NCBI GenBank assembly: GCA_964396185.1
Contig: CAYNEI010000042.1
Coordinates: 1 to 18,282, forward strand
DNA from: CAYNEI01 sp964396185
GTDB taxonomy: Archaea > Thermoplasmatota > SW-10-69-26
DNA: 18,282 nucleotides
Reading direction: 5' to 3'
The notes beneath the pieces were generated by a model that did not search any database, had not been told where the DNA came from, and saw nothing but the letters and a program-made list of their open reading frames with translations. A program made the position numbers and the translations under genes. Positions 7,342 to 14,026 of this stretch are shown here, in pieces; positions within the stretch are counted from its first letter, which is position 1, and every line of letters begins with the position of its first letter.

Positions 7342-9378
7342 ATGAGGCGTGGAGGCCCTATCGTCGCCGTGCTGGCCCTGGCCATGATCGTTCCCTTCGT
7401 CCCCAGCGGACTGGCTGGACCCCAGCCCGGCTTGTTCTGCGACCAGGGCGAGGCGGTTCACGACCGGCTCTTCCCCGAGCCCGAGGTCGTCACCGACTTC
7501 ATCAGCTGGGACGAGGCCCTCTGCGGGCTCGACCGGCTCGACGAGCGCCATGGTGATCTGATCGAGATCAAGGAGGTGGGTCAGAGCGTCGGTTGGATGA
7601 ACCACCAGACCGGCGAGCACGACACCTTCCCCGTCTTGGCCGTGGAGGTCACCGACGAGACCGTCCAGGACAAGCGGGGCGCGCTGGTTTTCCTCAACAG
7701 CATCCACGGCAACGAGAAGGGCGCCCGGGAGGGCGCGCTACGCATCATCGAGGACCTGCTCACCGGCCAAGGCATGGCAGAGGACGTCCGCGATGCCACG
7801 GGCCATGACGTCTCAGAGGTCTTGCAGGAGCTCCGGCTGGTGTTCACGTTCCCCAACCCGGATGGCTGGACCCACGAGATGCCCGAGTACCGGGCCAACG
7901 ACGCCTGTTTCGTCTCGGCCACGTGCCCCGCGGTCAACGAGCCCGGCGAGCTCGGTCTCGAGACCCAGAACTTCGTGCGGGTCAACGGCAACGGTACGGA
8001 CCTCAACCGCCAGTACCCCACCACGGGCACCCCCCACCCCTCGTGGCCTGCCATGACCGAGCCCGAGATCGCCGGCCAGGTCGACTACCTCAAGAACCTG
8101 CCCGAGCCCGTGCTCGCAGGCGTGGACCTCCACGGCATGATCAACGCCGAGAACCTCACCTACCTCATGATCAAGGACACCCAGCGAGACCTCGCTGAGG
8201 TGCCCCACCACGAGGCCGTGGCCCGGATCACGGCCCAGTACCTGCATGCCTCCCCGGAGCTGGAGCCCTGGCGGCGAAGCGTGGGCCCGGCCACGGTCTG
8301 GGGGTCCACCTACGATCTGCTGGGCTACTCCGCGCCCGGCACGGGCGGCGCCTTCATCGTGCAGGACGCAGGGCTCAACGCGCCTGGGTTCACGGTGGAG
8401 CTGGCCTACAACCACATCGCCTTCGACAACTACTACCAGGGACCCGGCCAGGCCATGAACGTCTTCCACGTGGCTGCCATGCGGGATATCGCGCTGGGCT
8501 TCCTGGACTACGCCTACAACAACCCCGGCGGTGTGGCCATCGAGGGCGAGAGCGCCATCGGCGTGCTCGCTCACCCCGAGGTGGTCCCCGAGGGCCGCCA
8601 CGACGGCACCGATGCCGACCCCATGGCGTTCTTCACCGACGAGATCACCCGCTACGGCGCTGATGTGACCCGCCTGGGCAGCCTCACCCCGGACGCCCTG
8701 GAGGGCCTCACGCACATCGTGGTCCCGGACACCGCGCTCACCGCCAACCTGGATGCCTTCGGCGCCACCTCCACCGAGGCCGCGCTCTCTGCGTTGCAGG
8801 CGTGGACCGAGGCCGGCGGGACGCTCGTGCTGACCGACCGAGCCGTCGAGCACGCCATCGAGCTCGGCTTGGCCTCTGGGAGCCAGGAGGTCCAGGACGT
8901 CACAGGCAAGGTCGACCGGGTCACCCTTCATGGCCTCACGGAAGGCACGAACCCGCCGGTGGAGTCTCTCGTGGATGGCAACCCCTTGCGCTACGACGCC
9001 GGCACCGTGCCCAGCCAGTGCTTGGACGGCTTCACGGGAACGTCCGTGGGCGAGCTCGTGCTGGCCGATGGCGCGTGCACCGTCATCGGGGAAGCCCAGC
9101 TCGGCCAAGGCACGGTGCGCGTCATGGGCGTCGCGCTCCCACCCCCGGTGGACGTAGGTGATCACGGCGTGGACGGCTACGCGCTGACCCCCAACGGCGC
9201 ACGCATCCTGCTCAACACCGTGGGCCTGTCCATCGTGGACGGCCTGGACCTGGCTGGAGACGAGGAGCTGGAGAGCGCCAGCAACGAAGGCAACGACACG
9301 CCTGGGGTCGCTCCGGCCCTCGTGCTCGCCGCCATCGCGGCCATCGCGCTGGCCGCCGGCCGGCGACGTGGCGTGTAG
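7342..9378 (+). CDS. Secreted M14-family zinc carboxypeptidase with PGF-CTERM-like anchor
   Basis: A 678-residue extracellular metallopeptidase. The ATG at 7342 gives a textbook signal peptide (MRRGG, hydrophobic 7-20, Ala/Gly near 25), so upstream in-frame starts are rejected. The M14 signature is complete: zinc ligands H122 and E125 in HGNEKGAREG, H264 in VDLHGM, the substrate-binding segment GTDLNRQYPT at 218-227, and catalytic E353 in GFTVELAYNH. Residues about 405-630 form a second Rossmann-like domain resembling a glutamine-amidotransferase-type fold often appended to secreted M14 enzymes (tentative). The C-terminus has TPGV at 653-656, a hydrophobic helix about 657-672 and a RRR stop, like archaeosortase PGF-CTERM tails but with Val instead of Phe. 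It ends 1 bp before the converging gene. Confidence 0.92.
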   Translation: MRRGGPIVAVLALAMIVPFVPSGLAGPQPGLFCDQGEAVHDRLFPEPEVVTDFISWDEALCGLDRLDERHGDLIEIKEVGQSVGWMNHQTGEHDTFPVLAVEVTDETVQDKRGALVFLNSIHGNEKGAREGALRIIEDLLTGQGMAEDVRDATGHDVSEVLQELRLVFTFPNPDGWTHEMPEYRANDACFVSATCPAVNEPGELGLETQNFVRVNGNGTDLNRQYPTTGTPHPSWPAMTEPEIAGQVDYLKNLPEPVLAGVDLHGMINAENLTYLMIKDTQRDLAEVPHHEAVARITAQYLHASPELEPWRRSVGPATVWGSTYDLLGYSAPGTGGAFIVQDAGLNAPGFTVELAYNHIAFDNYYQGPGQAMNVFHVAAMRDIALGFLDYAYNNPGGVAIEGESAIGVLAHPEVVPEGRHDGTDADPMAFFTDEITRYGADVTRLGSLTPDALEGLTHIVVPDTALTANLDAFGATSTEAALSALQAWTEAGGTLVLTDRAVEHAIELGLASGSQEVQDVTGKVDRVTLHGLTEGTNPPVESLVDGNPLRYDAGTVPSQCLDGFTGTSVGELVLADGACTVIGEAQLGQGTVRVMGVALPPPVDVGDHGVDGYALTPNGARILLNTVGLSIVDGLDLAGDEELESASNEGNDTPGVAPALVLAAIAAIALAAGRRRGV

Positions 9379-9379
9379 C

Positions 9380-10636
9380 TCACGCCGACCTCGTGCCGGG
9401 TAGGCGCGCAGGGGAGCTGGGGCTCCCTGCCAGATCGAGCTCGGGCAAGCGGTGCCCGCTCCACCGGTCGAGGGCATAGACCAGGCCCGCCTGTAGCCAC
9501 GCGCGGTGCTCGCGGGATGCCAGGGCGTAGACCGGTAAGCGCACGGGCTTTCCTGGGGTGAGCACCTTGAGCCCGAACTGGGTCACCTCGAACCCGAGCA
9601 CCTGGTCGACCGGCACGCGCTCGATCACCTCGCGCCCGGCCCCCAGCACGAGCAGCGCTTCCTCGTTCAAGACGACGTGGTAGGGGCCGTGGGCCACGCG
9701 GCGGTGGAGCCAGGCCACGAGCCGCTTGGCCGGGTACAAGCCCATGGCGAGCCAGGTGCCCACGATGGCCAGCACGAGCACGTCTGGATCCGCGAGCACC
9801 ATGAACGGGTTCCACGATCCCCCGGGCCCCCACAGCGCCAACCCCGCCAGGCCAGCCAACACCGCGATCAGCGGCGAGGCGCCCAGGGCGTAGGAGGCCC
9901 ACCGGCGGGAGCGGCTGGGGGCGGGCACGGTGAACGCGCAACGCGCCTCGTTCATCTCGACCCCGATGCGTGGGTGCACCGGCCAGCCCATCGGTCGGCC
10001 CTCCCGGTCGACCGGTGGGCTGGGATGCCCGGGGGCGCTGGGGGCCACGCGCCAAACCGGGATCGGCTCGTCGCGCCCGGCTCCCAGCGTGCTCTGCACC
10101 GCGCTCCGAGCGTGCTCGAAACGGGCCCGCTCGTCGGTGTGAAGGAGCCCCAGCGTGCCGATCCCTTCGATATGCAGCCCAAGGCGACGGCTGGCCCCCC
10201 GACCTTGGGCCTTGAGCTCGTCCTCGGCCCCTTGCGGGCCCGCGAACTCGTGGACCTGAGCCGTGGACACCACGCCGCGGACCTGGGAGGCCGGGTAGCG
10301 TCCAGACGCGACACCAGGGGCGCGGTGGACCTGGACCTCCCCGGGGCGCACCTCGATGTGGAACCGGCGCACCGGAGCCAGGAGCGCGGTCCCCACGAAC
10401 AGGAGAGCGAAGATCCCGCCAACACCCGCGAAGAGCAGCCGGATCGAGCCAAGCTCGTCAGGGAGCACGAACCAGGGCCAGCCGAAAAGGCCCCCCAGGA
10501 GAACGCCACCGAGCAAGAGGCGGGCACGATGGCCCAGCTCCTTGGTCCACGCGTGGGTGACCACCACGGAGTGCCCAGGCTCAAGCGCCAGCGTATGGCT
10601 CCGGCCGGATGGGGCCGGGAAGCCCTTGGCTGCCAT
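9380..10636 (-). CDS. Membrane protein with duplicated two-helix plus PH-like module
   Basis: The 418-residue protein has four predicted membrane helices in two pairs (about 38-58 and 65-88; 249-269 and 284-302). Each pair is followed by a beta-rich soluble segment that reads like a bacterial/archaeal PH-like domain (about 90-185, starting RRFHIEVRPGEVQVHRAPGV; and about 317-390, starting YHVVLNEEALLVLGAGREVI). The two halves look like an internal duplication, although direct identity is low. Function is unknown. The ATG at 10636 is preferred to a TTG at 10711 because the box AGCGCTTTTG lies about 27 nt upstream and the added residues are not conserved-looking. It is divergent from the M24 peptidase and convergent with the M14 peptidase. 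Confidence 0.75.
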   Translation of the reverse strand: MAAKGFPAPSGRSHTLALEPGHSVVVTHAWTKELGHRARLLLGGVLLGGLFGWPWFVLPDELGSIRLLFAGVGGIFALLFVGTALLAPVRRFHIEVRPGEVQVHRAPGVASGRYPASQVRGVVSTAQVHEFAGPQGAEDELKAQGRGASRRLGLHIEGIGTLGLLHTDERARFEHARSAVQSTLGAGRDEPIPVWRVAPSAPGHPSPPVDREGRPMGWPVHPRIGVEMNEARCAFTVPAPSRSRRWASYALGASPLIAVLAGLAGLALWGPGGSWNPFMVLADPDVLVLAIVGTWLAMGLYPAKRLVAWLHRRVAHGPYHVVLNEEALLVLGAGREVIERVPVDQVLGFEVTQFGLKVLTPGKPVRLPVYALASREHRAWLQAGLVYALDRWSGHRLPELDLAGSPSSPARLPGTRSA

Positions 10637-10658
10637 GCACCCTGCTCGCCAGGAAGGA

Positions 10659-10670
10659 GGCAAAAGCGCT
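10659..10670 (-). promoter_or_regulatory. TATA-like box for the four-helix membrane protein
   Basis: On the minus strand AGCGCTTTTGCC has its T-rich centre about 27 nt before the ATG at 10636, with no Shine-Dalgarno in between. This suits a leaderless mRNA. The match to TATA is only partial. Confidence 0.3.
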
Positions 10671-10736
10671 TGCGCAAGCTCCCCTCCCTCGCACGCGACC
10701 GCACCCCTCAAGGTACCGCCCTGCCTTCGCGCTCGC

Positions 10737-11828
10737 GTGCCCGCTCAGCCCCCCCGGCTCCAGCGCCTCTTCGACCACGCCCCAGACCTGGATGCTGTCC
10801 TGCTCGTCAACGGTCCCCCGGATGCCTCGTTCTTCTGGGCCACCGGCCTCCATACCGCCGGCACCTTCGAAGGCTCGCTAGCGCTGCTGCGGCCGGATCA
10901 GGCCCCTGTGGTGCTCACCAGCCAGCTTGAGGAGACGACGGCTCGCAAGAGCGATAACGAGGTCCTCATCTACCAGGACAAGGACGACCGCTGGGCTCAG
11001 CTCGCCAGCCTGGTCGGGTCCAGCGACAGGGTGGGTGTGGACCTCTCCAAGCTCCCGGTCGAAGGCTACCGCACCCTCCAGGAGAAGCTCGACGTTGCGG
11101 GCTGGGAGGACGCCAGTGAGGCCATCCAGCACGCCCGTGGCATCAAGGACCCGGGTGAGATCGAGGCGATCCGGGCCGCCTGCCAGCTCACCGACCGGTT
11201 GGCCGACGAGATGGAGGCCTACGTCAGTGAGGCCACCACAGAGGCTGAGCTAGCCGCCGAGCTCGTGCGCGCCATGCTGGCCCAAGGTGCCAAGACGAGC
11301 TTCGATCCCATCGTGGCCTGCGGGCCCGGTGCTGCCGAGCCCCACTACAGCCCCAGCCAGGTCCGCCTAGAGGATGGGTTCCTGCTCGTGGACATGGGCT
11401 GCAAGCTGGCCGGCTACTGCTCGGACATCACCCGCACCTACAGCCTAGGCGATCCGCCGGCCGAGCTGGAGCGGATGCACGCGGTCGTGCTCGAAGCCCA
11501 GCAAGCCGCCCTGGACGCCATCCAGCCTGGCAAGACCGGAGCCGAGATCCACCAAGCCGCCGCCAGGGTCATCGATGAGAGCCCCTACAATGGCCGCTTC
11601 ATCCACTCCACCGGCCACACCCTGGGCGTGGAGGTCCACGACGGGGGCCCGGGGCTTACGAGCAAGAGCGAGGGCCTCCTCGAGCCCGGCATGGTCTTCA
11701 CTGTGGAACCCGGCGTCTACGTCCCGGACGTCGGCGGCGTGCGCATCGAGGAGGACATCGTGGTCACCGAGGCCGGGTGCGAGCGGTTGACCCAAGCGGA
11801 TCGGGCGCTGCGAGACGTTCGGGGATGA
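10737..11828 (+). CDS. M24-family Xaa-Pro peptidase (prolidase/aminopeptidase P type)
   Basis: A cytoplasmic metallopeptidase that removes residues before proline or cleaves Xaa-Pro dipeptides. From the GTG at 10737 the protein has 363 residues, matching the usual 345-365 of the family. The N-terminal creatinase-like domain covers about 5-130, and the pita-bread catalytic domain about 138-360. All five metal ligands are visible: D219 (LLVDMG), D230 (YCSDITRTY), H294 (HSTGHTLG), E324 (FTVEPGVY) and E338 (VRIEED). No ATG lies near the start of homology and no Shine-Dalgarno is visible, so the GTG is chosen by domain boundary. Transcription diverges from the membrane-protein gene across 100 bp. 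Confidence 0.93.
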   Translation: MPAQPPRLQRLFDHAPDLDAVLLVNGPPDASFFWATGLHTAGTFEGSLALLRPDQAPVVLTSQLEETTARKSDNEVLIYQDKDDRWAQLASLVGSSDRVGVDLSKLPVEGYRTLQEKLDVAGWEDASEAIQHARGIKDPGEIEAIRAACQLTDRLADEMEAYVSEATTEAELAAELVRAMLAQGAKTSFDPIVACGPGAAEPHYSPSQVRLEDGFLLVDMGCKLAGYCSDITRTYSLGDPPAELERMHAVVLEAQQAALDAIQPGKTGAEIHQAAARVIDESPYNGRFIHSTGHTLGVEVHDGGPGLTSKSEGLLEPGMVFTVEPGVYVPDVGGVRIEEDIVVTEAGCERLTQADRALRDVRG

Positions 11829-11841
11829 GGCAGACGACCTC

Positions 11842-12025
11842 GATCACGAAGGGCACCAAGGACCACCAAGGACACGAAGGAACAGAGGGCAGTGGAAGCG
11901 ACGGGTCAACGAGGAGCGCTAGCCCAGGTGCGGGCCTTGGGTGTCGCGCCTGGCCGGATGCCCTCCACCCTTCGACCCCCCCTTCGTCTTCGTGCGCTTC
12001 GAGCTTCTTCGTGCCCTTCGTGATC
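11842..12025. repeat. 184-bp element with CACGAAGG-type terminal inverted repeats
   Basis: The ends are 19-bp inverted repeats with one mismatch: 11842-11860 starts GATCACGAAGGG, and 12007-12025 is its complement ending GTGATC. Inside the left arm are four units of the 9-mer CACSAAGGR (11845-11853, 11854-11862, 11864-11872, 11873-11881); the right arm has degenerate inverted copies back to about 11970. The centre (about 11890-11965) shows no coding signal. Similar CACGAAGG arrays are, from memory, common beside small accessory genes in environmental prokaryotes. The element could act as a MITE, a transcribed hairpin, or a recombination site. Together with the following DR copy it fills most of the gene-free stretch 11829-12192. 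Confidence 0.65.
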
Positions 12026-12052
12026 TAGGTTGGTCTCCCCGCCCGTGATGGT

Positions 12053-12105
12053 CACGCCAGCCGGACAAGGCCCATCACCCCCCTCCCCTTGGCCCGGGCG
12101 TGCGT
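12053..12105 (+). repeat. Direct repeat, left copy, bordering the NTase/HEPN cassette
   Basis: This 53-bp copy matches 13389-13441 at 51 of 53 positions; the first 38 positions are identical. Its edges carry inverted hexamers CACGCC (12053-12058) and GGCGTG (12097-12102). Weaker similarity continues to 12124 and includes a GTG with codons reading MRSQLLLA, resembling the MRLHLLLA start of the OB-fold gene at 13436. The left copy therefore looks like a decayed remnant of that gene's 5' end. Confidence 0.85.
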
Positions 12106-12126
12106 TCCCAGTTGCTGCTCGCGGAT
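12100..12126 (+). pseudogene. Decayed remnant of the OB-fold gene start
   Basis: Nine codons from the GTG read MRSQLLLAD against MRLHLLLAV for the intact gene at 13436. The stretch lies within and just past the left direct repeat. It is open into the NTase gene but has no signal of translation, and the promoter of the NTase lies downstream of it. It is best read as a leftover from the event that placed the cassette here. Confidence 0.45.
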
Positions 12127-12155
12127 CGTGTGAGGCTTGGGCCGGAGAACGAGCC

Positions 12156-12170
12156 CTTAAGTACTTATCC
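12156..12170 (+). promoter_or_regulatory. Promoter of the NTase/HEPN operon
   Basis: CCCTTAAGTACTTATCC contains a TATA-like segment with its centre about 27 nt before the ATG at 12193, as expected for a leaderless archaeal transcript. It includes the perfect palindrome TAAGTACTTA (12158-12167). CCCTTAAGTAC is also present in the smc promoter, and CTTATCC recurs before the 93-residue gene at 18005. Confidence 0.6.
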
Positions 12171-12173
12171 ACC

Positions 12174-12193
12174 TATTCGCCAATACGCGAATA
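12174..12193. promoter_or_regulatory. Inverted-repeat operator overlapping the NTase start
   Basis: TATTCGC (12174-12180) and GCGAATA (12187-12193) are perfect 7-bp inverted arms around a 6-nt spacer. The site covers the expected transcription start and the A of the ATG. Its position fits autorepression by the winged-helix domain encoded directly downstream; that link is inference. Confidence 0.5.
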
Positions 12194-12993
12194 TGCTAAA
12201 CGATACCGACTTCGCCCTCTTGAAGAGAGTCTGGGAGCTGTACCGACGCGAGGAGACGCTCCCCCTCTCGAAGCTTGTGAAGGAGCTAGGGAAGTCGCCT
12301 TCGTACCTCTCCGAGCGGCTGGGACGGCTGGCCGAGGAGGGTTGGCTCCGACGCGAGCATGAGCCGACAGCCCAGGGGCGCATCGCGAACTTCGCCCCCG
12401 GCGCTGGACTCATGGTTCGCTGGGTATCTCAGGACGAGCCGGTGGCGAAACAGTGGGTTTGCCACGGGGAGATCGATTGGCGCTACCCTCTTGTCAGCCA
12501 GGTCCCCGACGAGCAAGCGCGAGACACGCTGACCGCTCTCTTCGACCAGCTGCGCCAGGAGCACCTGCTCGACCCGCGCCGGATCGCCCCATCCGAGCGC
12601 CCCGGCTCCGTTGAGGATGAGACGAACCACATGGGCCTCTCGATCATCGTCTATGGCTCCTGTGCCCGGGGGCACGCCCAACCAGGATCGGACGTCGACC
12701 TCATCGTGGTCCAAGCAGAGGGGCGAGAGCGCGAAGGTGGGGAGTGGGTACAAGACGCCGTCGATGTCGAGGATCAGGTCCGGGAGATCGTGGCCAACGT
12801 TGGGCTTCACACCCCACGATCGATACAGGTGTTGGTCGAGCGCGTCGACACCGTACCTGAGCTGCCCCCGCAGCTCCTCCGCGCCCTGGCGAACGAGGGG
12901 CTTGTGGTTTACGACGGGCTACGAAGCAAGCCGGGAGGCAGCACGAGGGGGATCTGGAGGTACCTGGAGGAGCTGCGGGATGACCAGCCCTGA
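12193..12993 (+). CDS. Winged-helix DNA-binding protein fused to MNT-type nucleotidyltransferase
   Basis: The 266-residue protein combines a winged helix (about 1-60; LSKLVKELGKSPSYLSERLG as recognition region, then RLAEEGWLRR) with a middle segment of unknown fold (about 60-140) and a minimal nucleotidyltransferase domain (about 147-245). The catalytic signature IIVYGSCARGHAQPGSDVDL is intact, with G155-S156 and the metal-binding pair D167/D169. A third carboxylate is expected in the next strand; that strand (SIQVLVER) has Q212 where Asp would be expected, so activity is uncertain. It overlaps the HEPN gene by 14 bp. Such pairs are known as MNT-HEPN toxin-antitoxin modules, where the NTase adds nucleotides to the HEPN partner. 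The ATG at 12193 is supported by the promoter spacing; the upstream GTG at 12100 is rejected. Its base composition is more AT-rich than the flanks. Confidence 0.88.
   Translation: MLNDTDFALLKRVWELYRREETLPLSKLVKELGKSPSYLSERLGRLAEEGWLRREHEPTAQGRIANFAPGAGLMVRWVSQDEPVAKQWVCHGEIDWRYPLVSQVPDEQARDTLTALFDQLRQEHLLDPRRIAPSERPGSVEDETNHMGLSIIVYGSCARGHAQPGSDVDLIVVQAEGREREGGEWVQDAVDVEDQVREIVANVGLHTPRSIQVLVERVDTVPELPPQLLRALANEGLVVYDGLRSKPGGSTRGIWRYLEELRDDQP
12966..12970 (+). promoter_or_regulatory. Ribosome binding site of the HEPN gene
   Basis: GGAGG lies 9 nt before the ATG at 12980, inside the end of the NTase gene. It supports that start and coupled translation of the pair. Confidence 0.6.
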
Positions 12994-13330
12994 CGACCTC
13001 GAAGCAAGCGCACGCGAGTGGTTGGCGGCGGCCGAGGACGAGCGCGAAGCGAACCGGTACAACGTTGCCTTCGAGGCTGCCCGACATGCGGCCGAACTCG
13101 CAGCCAAGGCCATCCTTTACGAGAGCACGGGCTCCTACCCCAACCGTAAACACGACGTTTCGGGACCCCTGGCCCAGAACAACTTGGTGCCCCAAGGCGT
13201 GCGAGCAAGTGACCTTTCGAAGCTTCTCTCCGAGTTCACGCTCGGAACCTACGGCTTCGGTCGCACCGTCCACAAGAAGGATGTCAACCAAGCGATCCGA
13301 TTGGCTCGCCGCATGGTCGATGCCCTGTAA
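12980..13330 (+). CDS. Small HEPN-domain protein, partner of the NTase
   Basis: This 116-residue, all-helical protein fits the HEPN family (PF05168 type): a first helix DLEASAREWLAAAEDEREAN, the typical RYNVAFEAARHAAELAAKAI helix at 26-45, the conserved KHDVSGPL segment at 57-64, and a final basic helix VNQAIRLARRMVDAL. The canonical RNase motif R-X4-6-H of toxic HEPN proteins is not visible: the only Arg/His pairs are R35-H36, R56-H58 and R95-H98. It may therefore be a non-RNase or NTase-cofactor type of HEPN rather than a HepT-like toxin. The start overlaps the NTase gene by 14 bp with a good ribosome site. Confidence 0.82.
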   Translation: MTSPDDLEASAREWLAAAEDEREANRYNVAFEAARHAAELAAKAILYESTGSYPNRKHDVSGPLAQNNLVPQGVRASDLSKLLSEFTLGTYGFGRTVHKKDVNQAIRLARRMVDAL

Positions 13331-13340
13331 GCCCGGAATC

Positions 13341-13380
13341 GATCACGTCGTCGTTGTGCCCCTTGTGCCGTTGCGGTGAA
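13341..13380. repeat. Degenerate CACGAAGG-type repeat right of the cassette
   Basis: The plus strand begins GATCAC, the same hexamer that opens the left element, and continues with inverted degenerate units (on the minus strand CACAAGGGG, CACAACGAC). It ends 8 bp before the right direct repeat, so both cassette borders have the order CACGAAGG-like repeat, then direct repeat. The match is weaker than on the left. Confidence 0.4.
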
Positions 13381-13388
13381 CCACTGAG

Positions 13389-13441
13389 CACGCCAGCCGG
13401 ACAAGGCCCATCACCCCCCTCCCCTTCGCCCAGGCGTGCGT
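13389..13441 (+). repeat. Direct repeat, right copy, including the OB-fold gene start
   Basis: This is the partner of 12053-12105 (51 of 53 positions equal), 1336 bp downstream. It starts CACGCC and has GGCGTG at 13433-13438; its last bases contain the GTG start codon of the OB-fold gene. As it holds that gene's upstream region, it is probably the original copy. Confidence 0.85.
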
Positions 13442-14026
13442 CTCCATCTGCTCTTGGCGGTAAGTCTGGTCGCCAGCCTGCACGTGCTCGCTCCCCTGCT
13501 CGAACCACACACCCTCATGGCCAGCGCGCTGCCGGGCCACCTGGGCGAGACCGTGGCCGTCGAGGGCCGGGTGAGCGATGTCACACCCGGGGAGCGCGTG
13601 ACCGCCGTGGAGGTGTGGGATGCCAGCGGTCGGGTGCGCGTTCTGACCCGGGATGTGGCCGAGGTGCCGTTGGGAGCCTGGGTCCGCGTGGTGGGTGACC
13701 CGGCAGCCGGGCGCGATGGGCTGGTGCTCTGGGCCAACGGCCCGATCCAGGTCCTCGAGGCCCCTGACCCCGCACCCCAAGCCCTACCAGCCGTGCTGGC
13801 TCGAGCCCCGGAGCTCGTCGGGACCACGGTGGCGGTGCGAGGCGCGGTGGACGAGGACGCCGAGCACCTGGCCGACGCCGGCGGCCGGCTTGCGCTCCGC
13901 CTGCTCACCGAGCCGCCGCCTCCAGGCCGCATGGTGGTCTGGGGCGTGCTCGACTACGACGAGGCCAGCGGAAGCTACCGGTTGGATGCCACCGGGTGGA
14001 GAGCGTGGGACCCGAGCCCTTCCTGA
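13436..14026 (+). CDS. Exported or membrane-anchored protein with tandem OB-fold-like domains
   Basis: The 196-residue protein begins with a hydrophobic segment (about 3-22) that serves as signal peptide or anchor. Two beta-rich segments follow, each starting alike: GETVAVEGRVSDVTPGERVT at 37-56 and GTTVAVRGAVDEDAEH at 129-144. Their pattern (VxVxGxV, then short strands such as VRVLTRDV and WVRVVGD) resembles OB folds of the nucleic-acid or oligosaccharide-binding type. Exact ligand is unknown. The GTG start gives the signal sequence and lies in the right direct repeat; no Shine-Dalgarno or strong TATA is visible. The 3' end overlaps the permease gene by 31 bp, suggesting a shared job at the membrane. 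Confidence 0.65.
   Translation: MRLHLLLAVSLVASLHVLAPLLEPHTLMASALPGHLGETVAVEGRVSDVTPGERVTAVEVWDASGRVRVLTRDVAEVPLGAWVRVVGDPAAGRDGLVLWANGPIQVLEAPDPAPQALPAVLARAPELVGTTVAVRGAVDEDAEHLADAGGRLALRLLTEPPPPGRMVVWGVLDYDEASGSYRLDATGWRAWDPSPS

Noticed and set aside
9378..9380. Terminator between the convergent M14 and membrane-protein genes
   Set aside because: The stop codons are 1 bp apart and no T-run or hairpin can be seen there.
7813..9477. 554-codon open frame antisense to the M14 peptidase
   Set aside because: Composition follows the third-position GC bias of the sense gene; no recognizable domain, while the sense frame has complete M14 catalytic residues.
10637..10711. TTG start at 10711 for the membrane protein
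   Set aside because: It would place the start upstream of the only TATA-like box and add a non-typical N-terminus; ATG at 10636 fits better.
11845..11881. CRISPR-like short tandem repeats
   Set aside because: Units of 9 bp are directly adjacent with no spacers, so this is not a CRISPR array, and no cas genes are nearby.
12100..12192. Upstream GTG start that would add 31 residues to the NTase protein
   Set aside because: The promoter and operator lie downstream of this GTG, and the extra part is the remnant in the left direct repeat. ATG at 12193 starts the winged helix directly.
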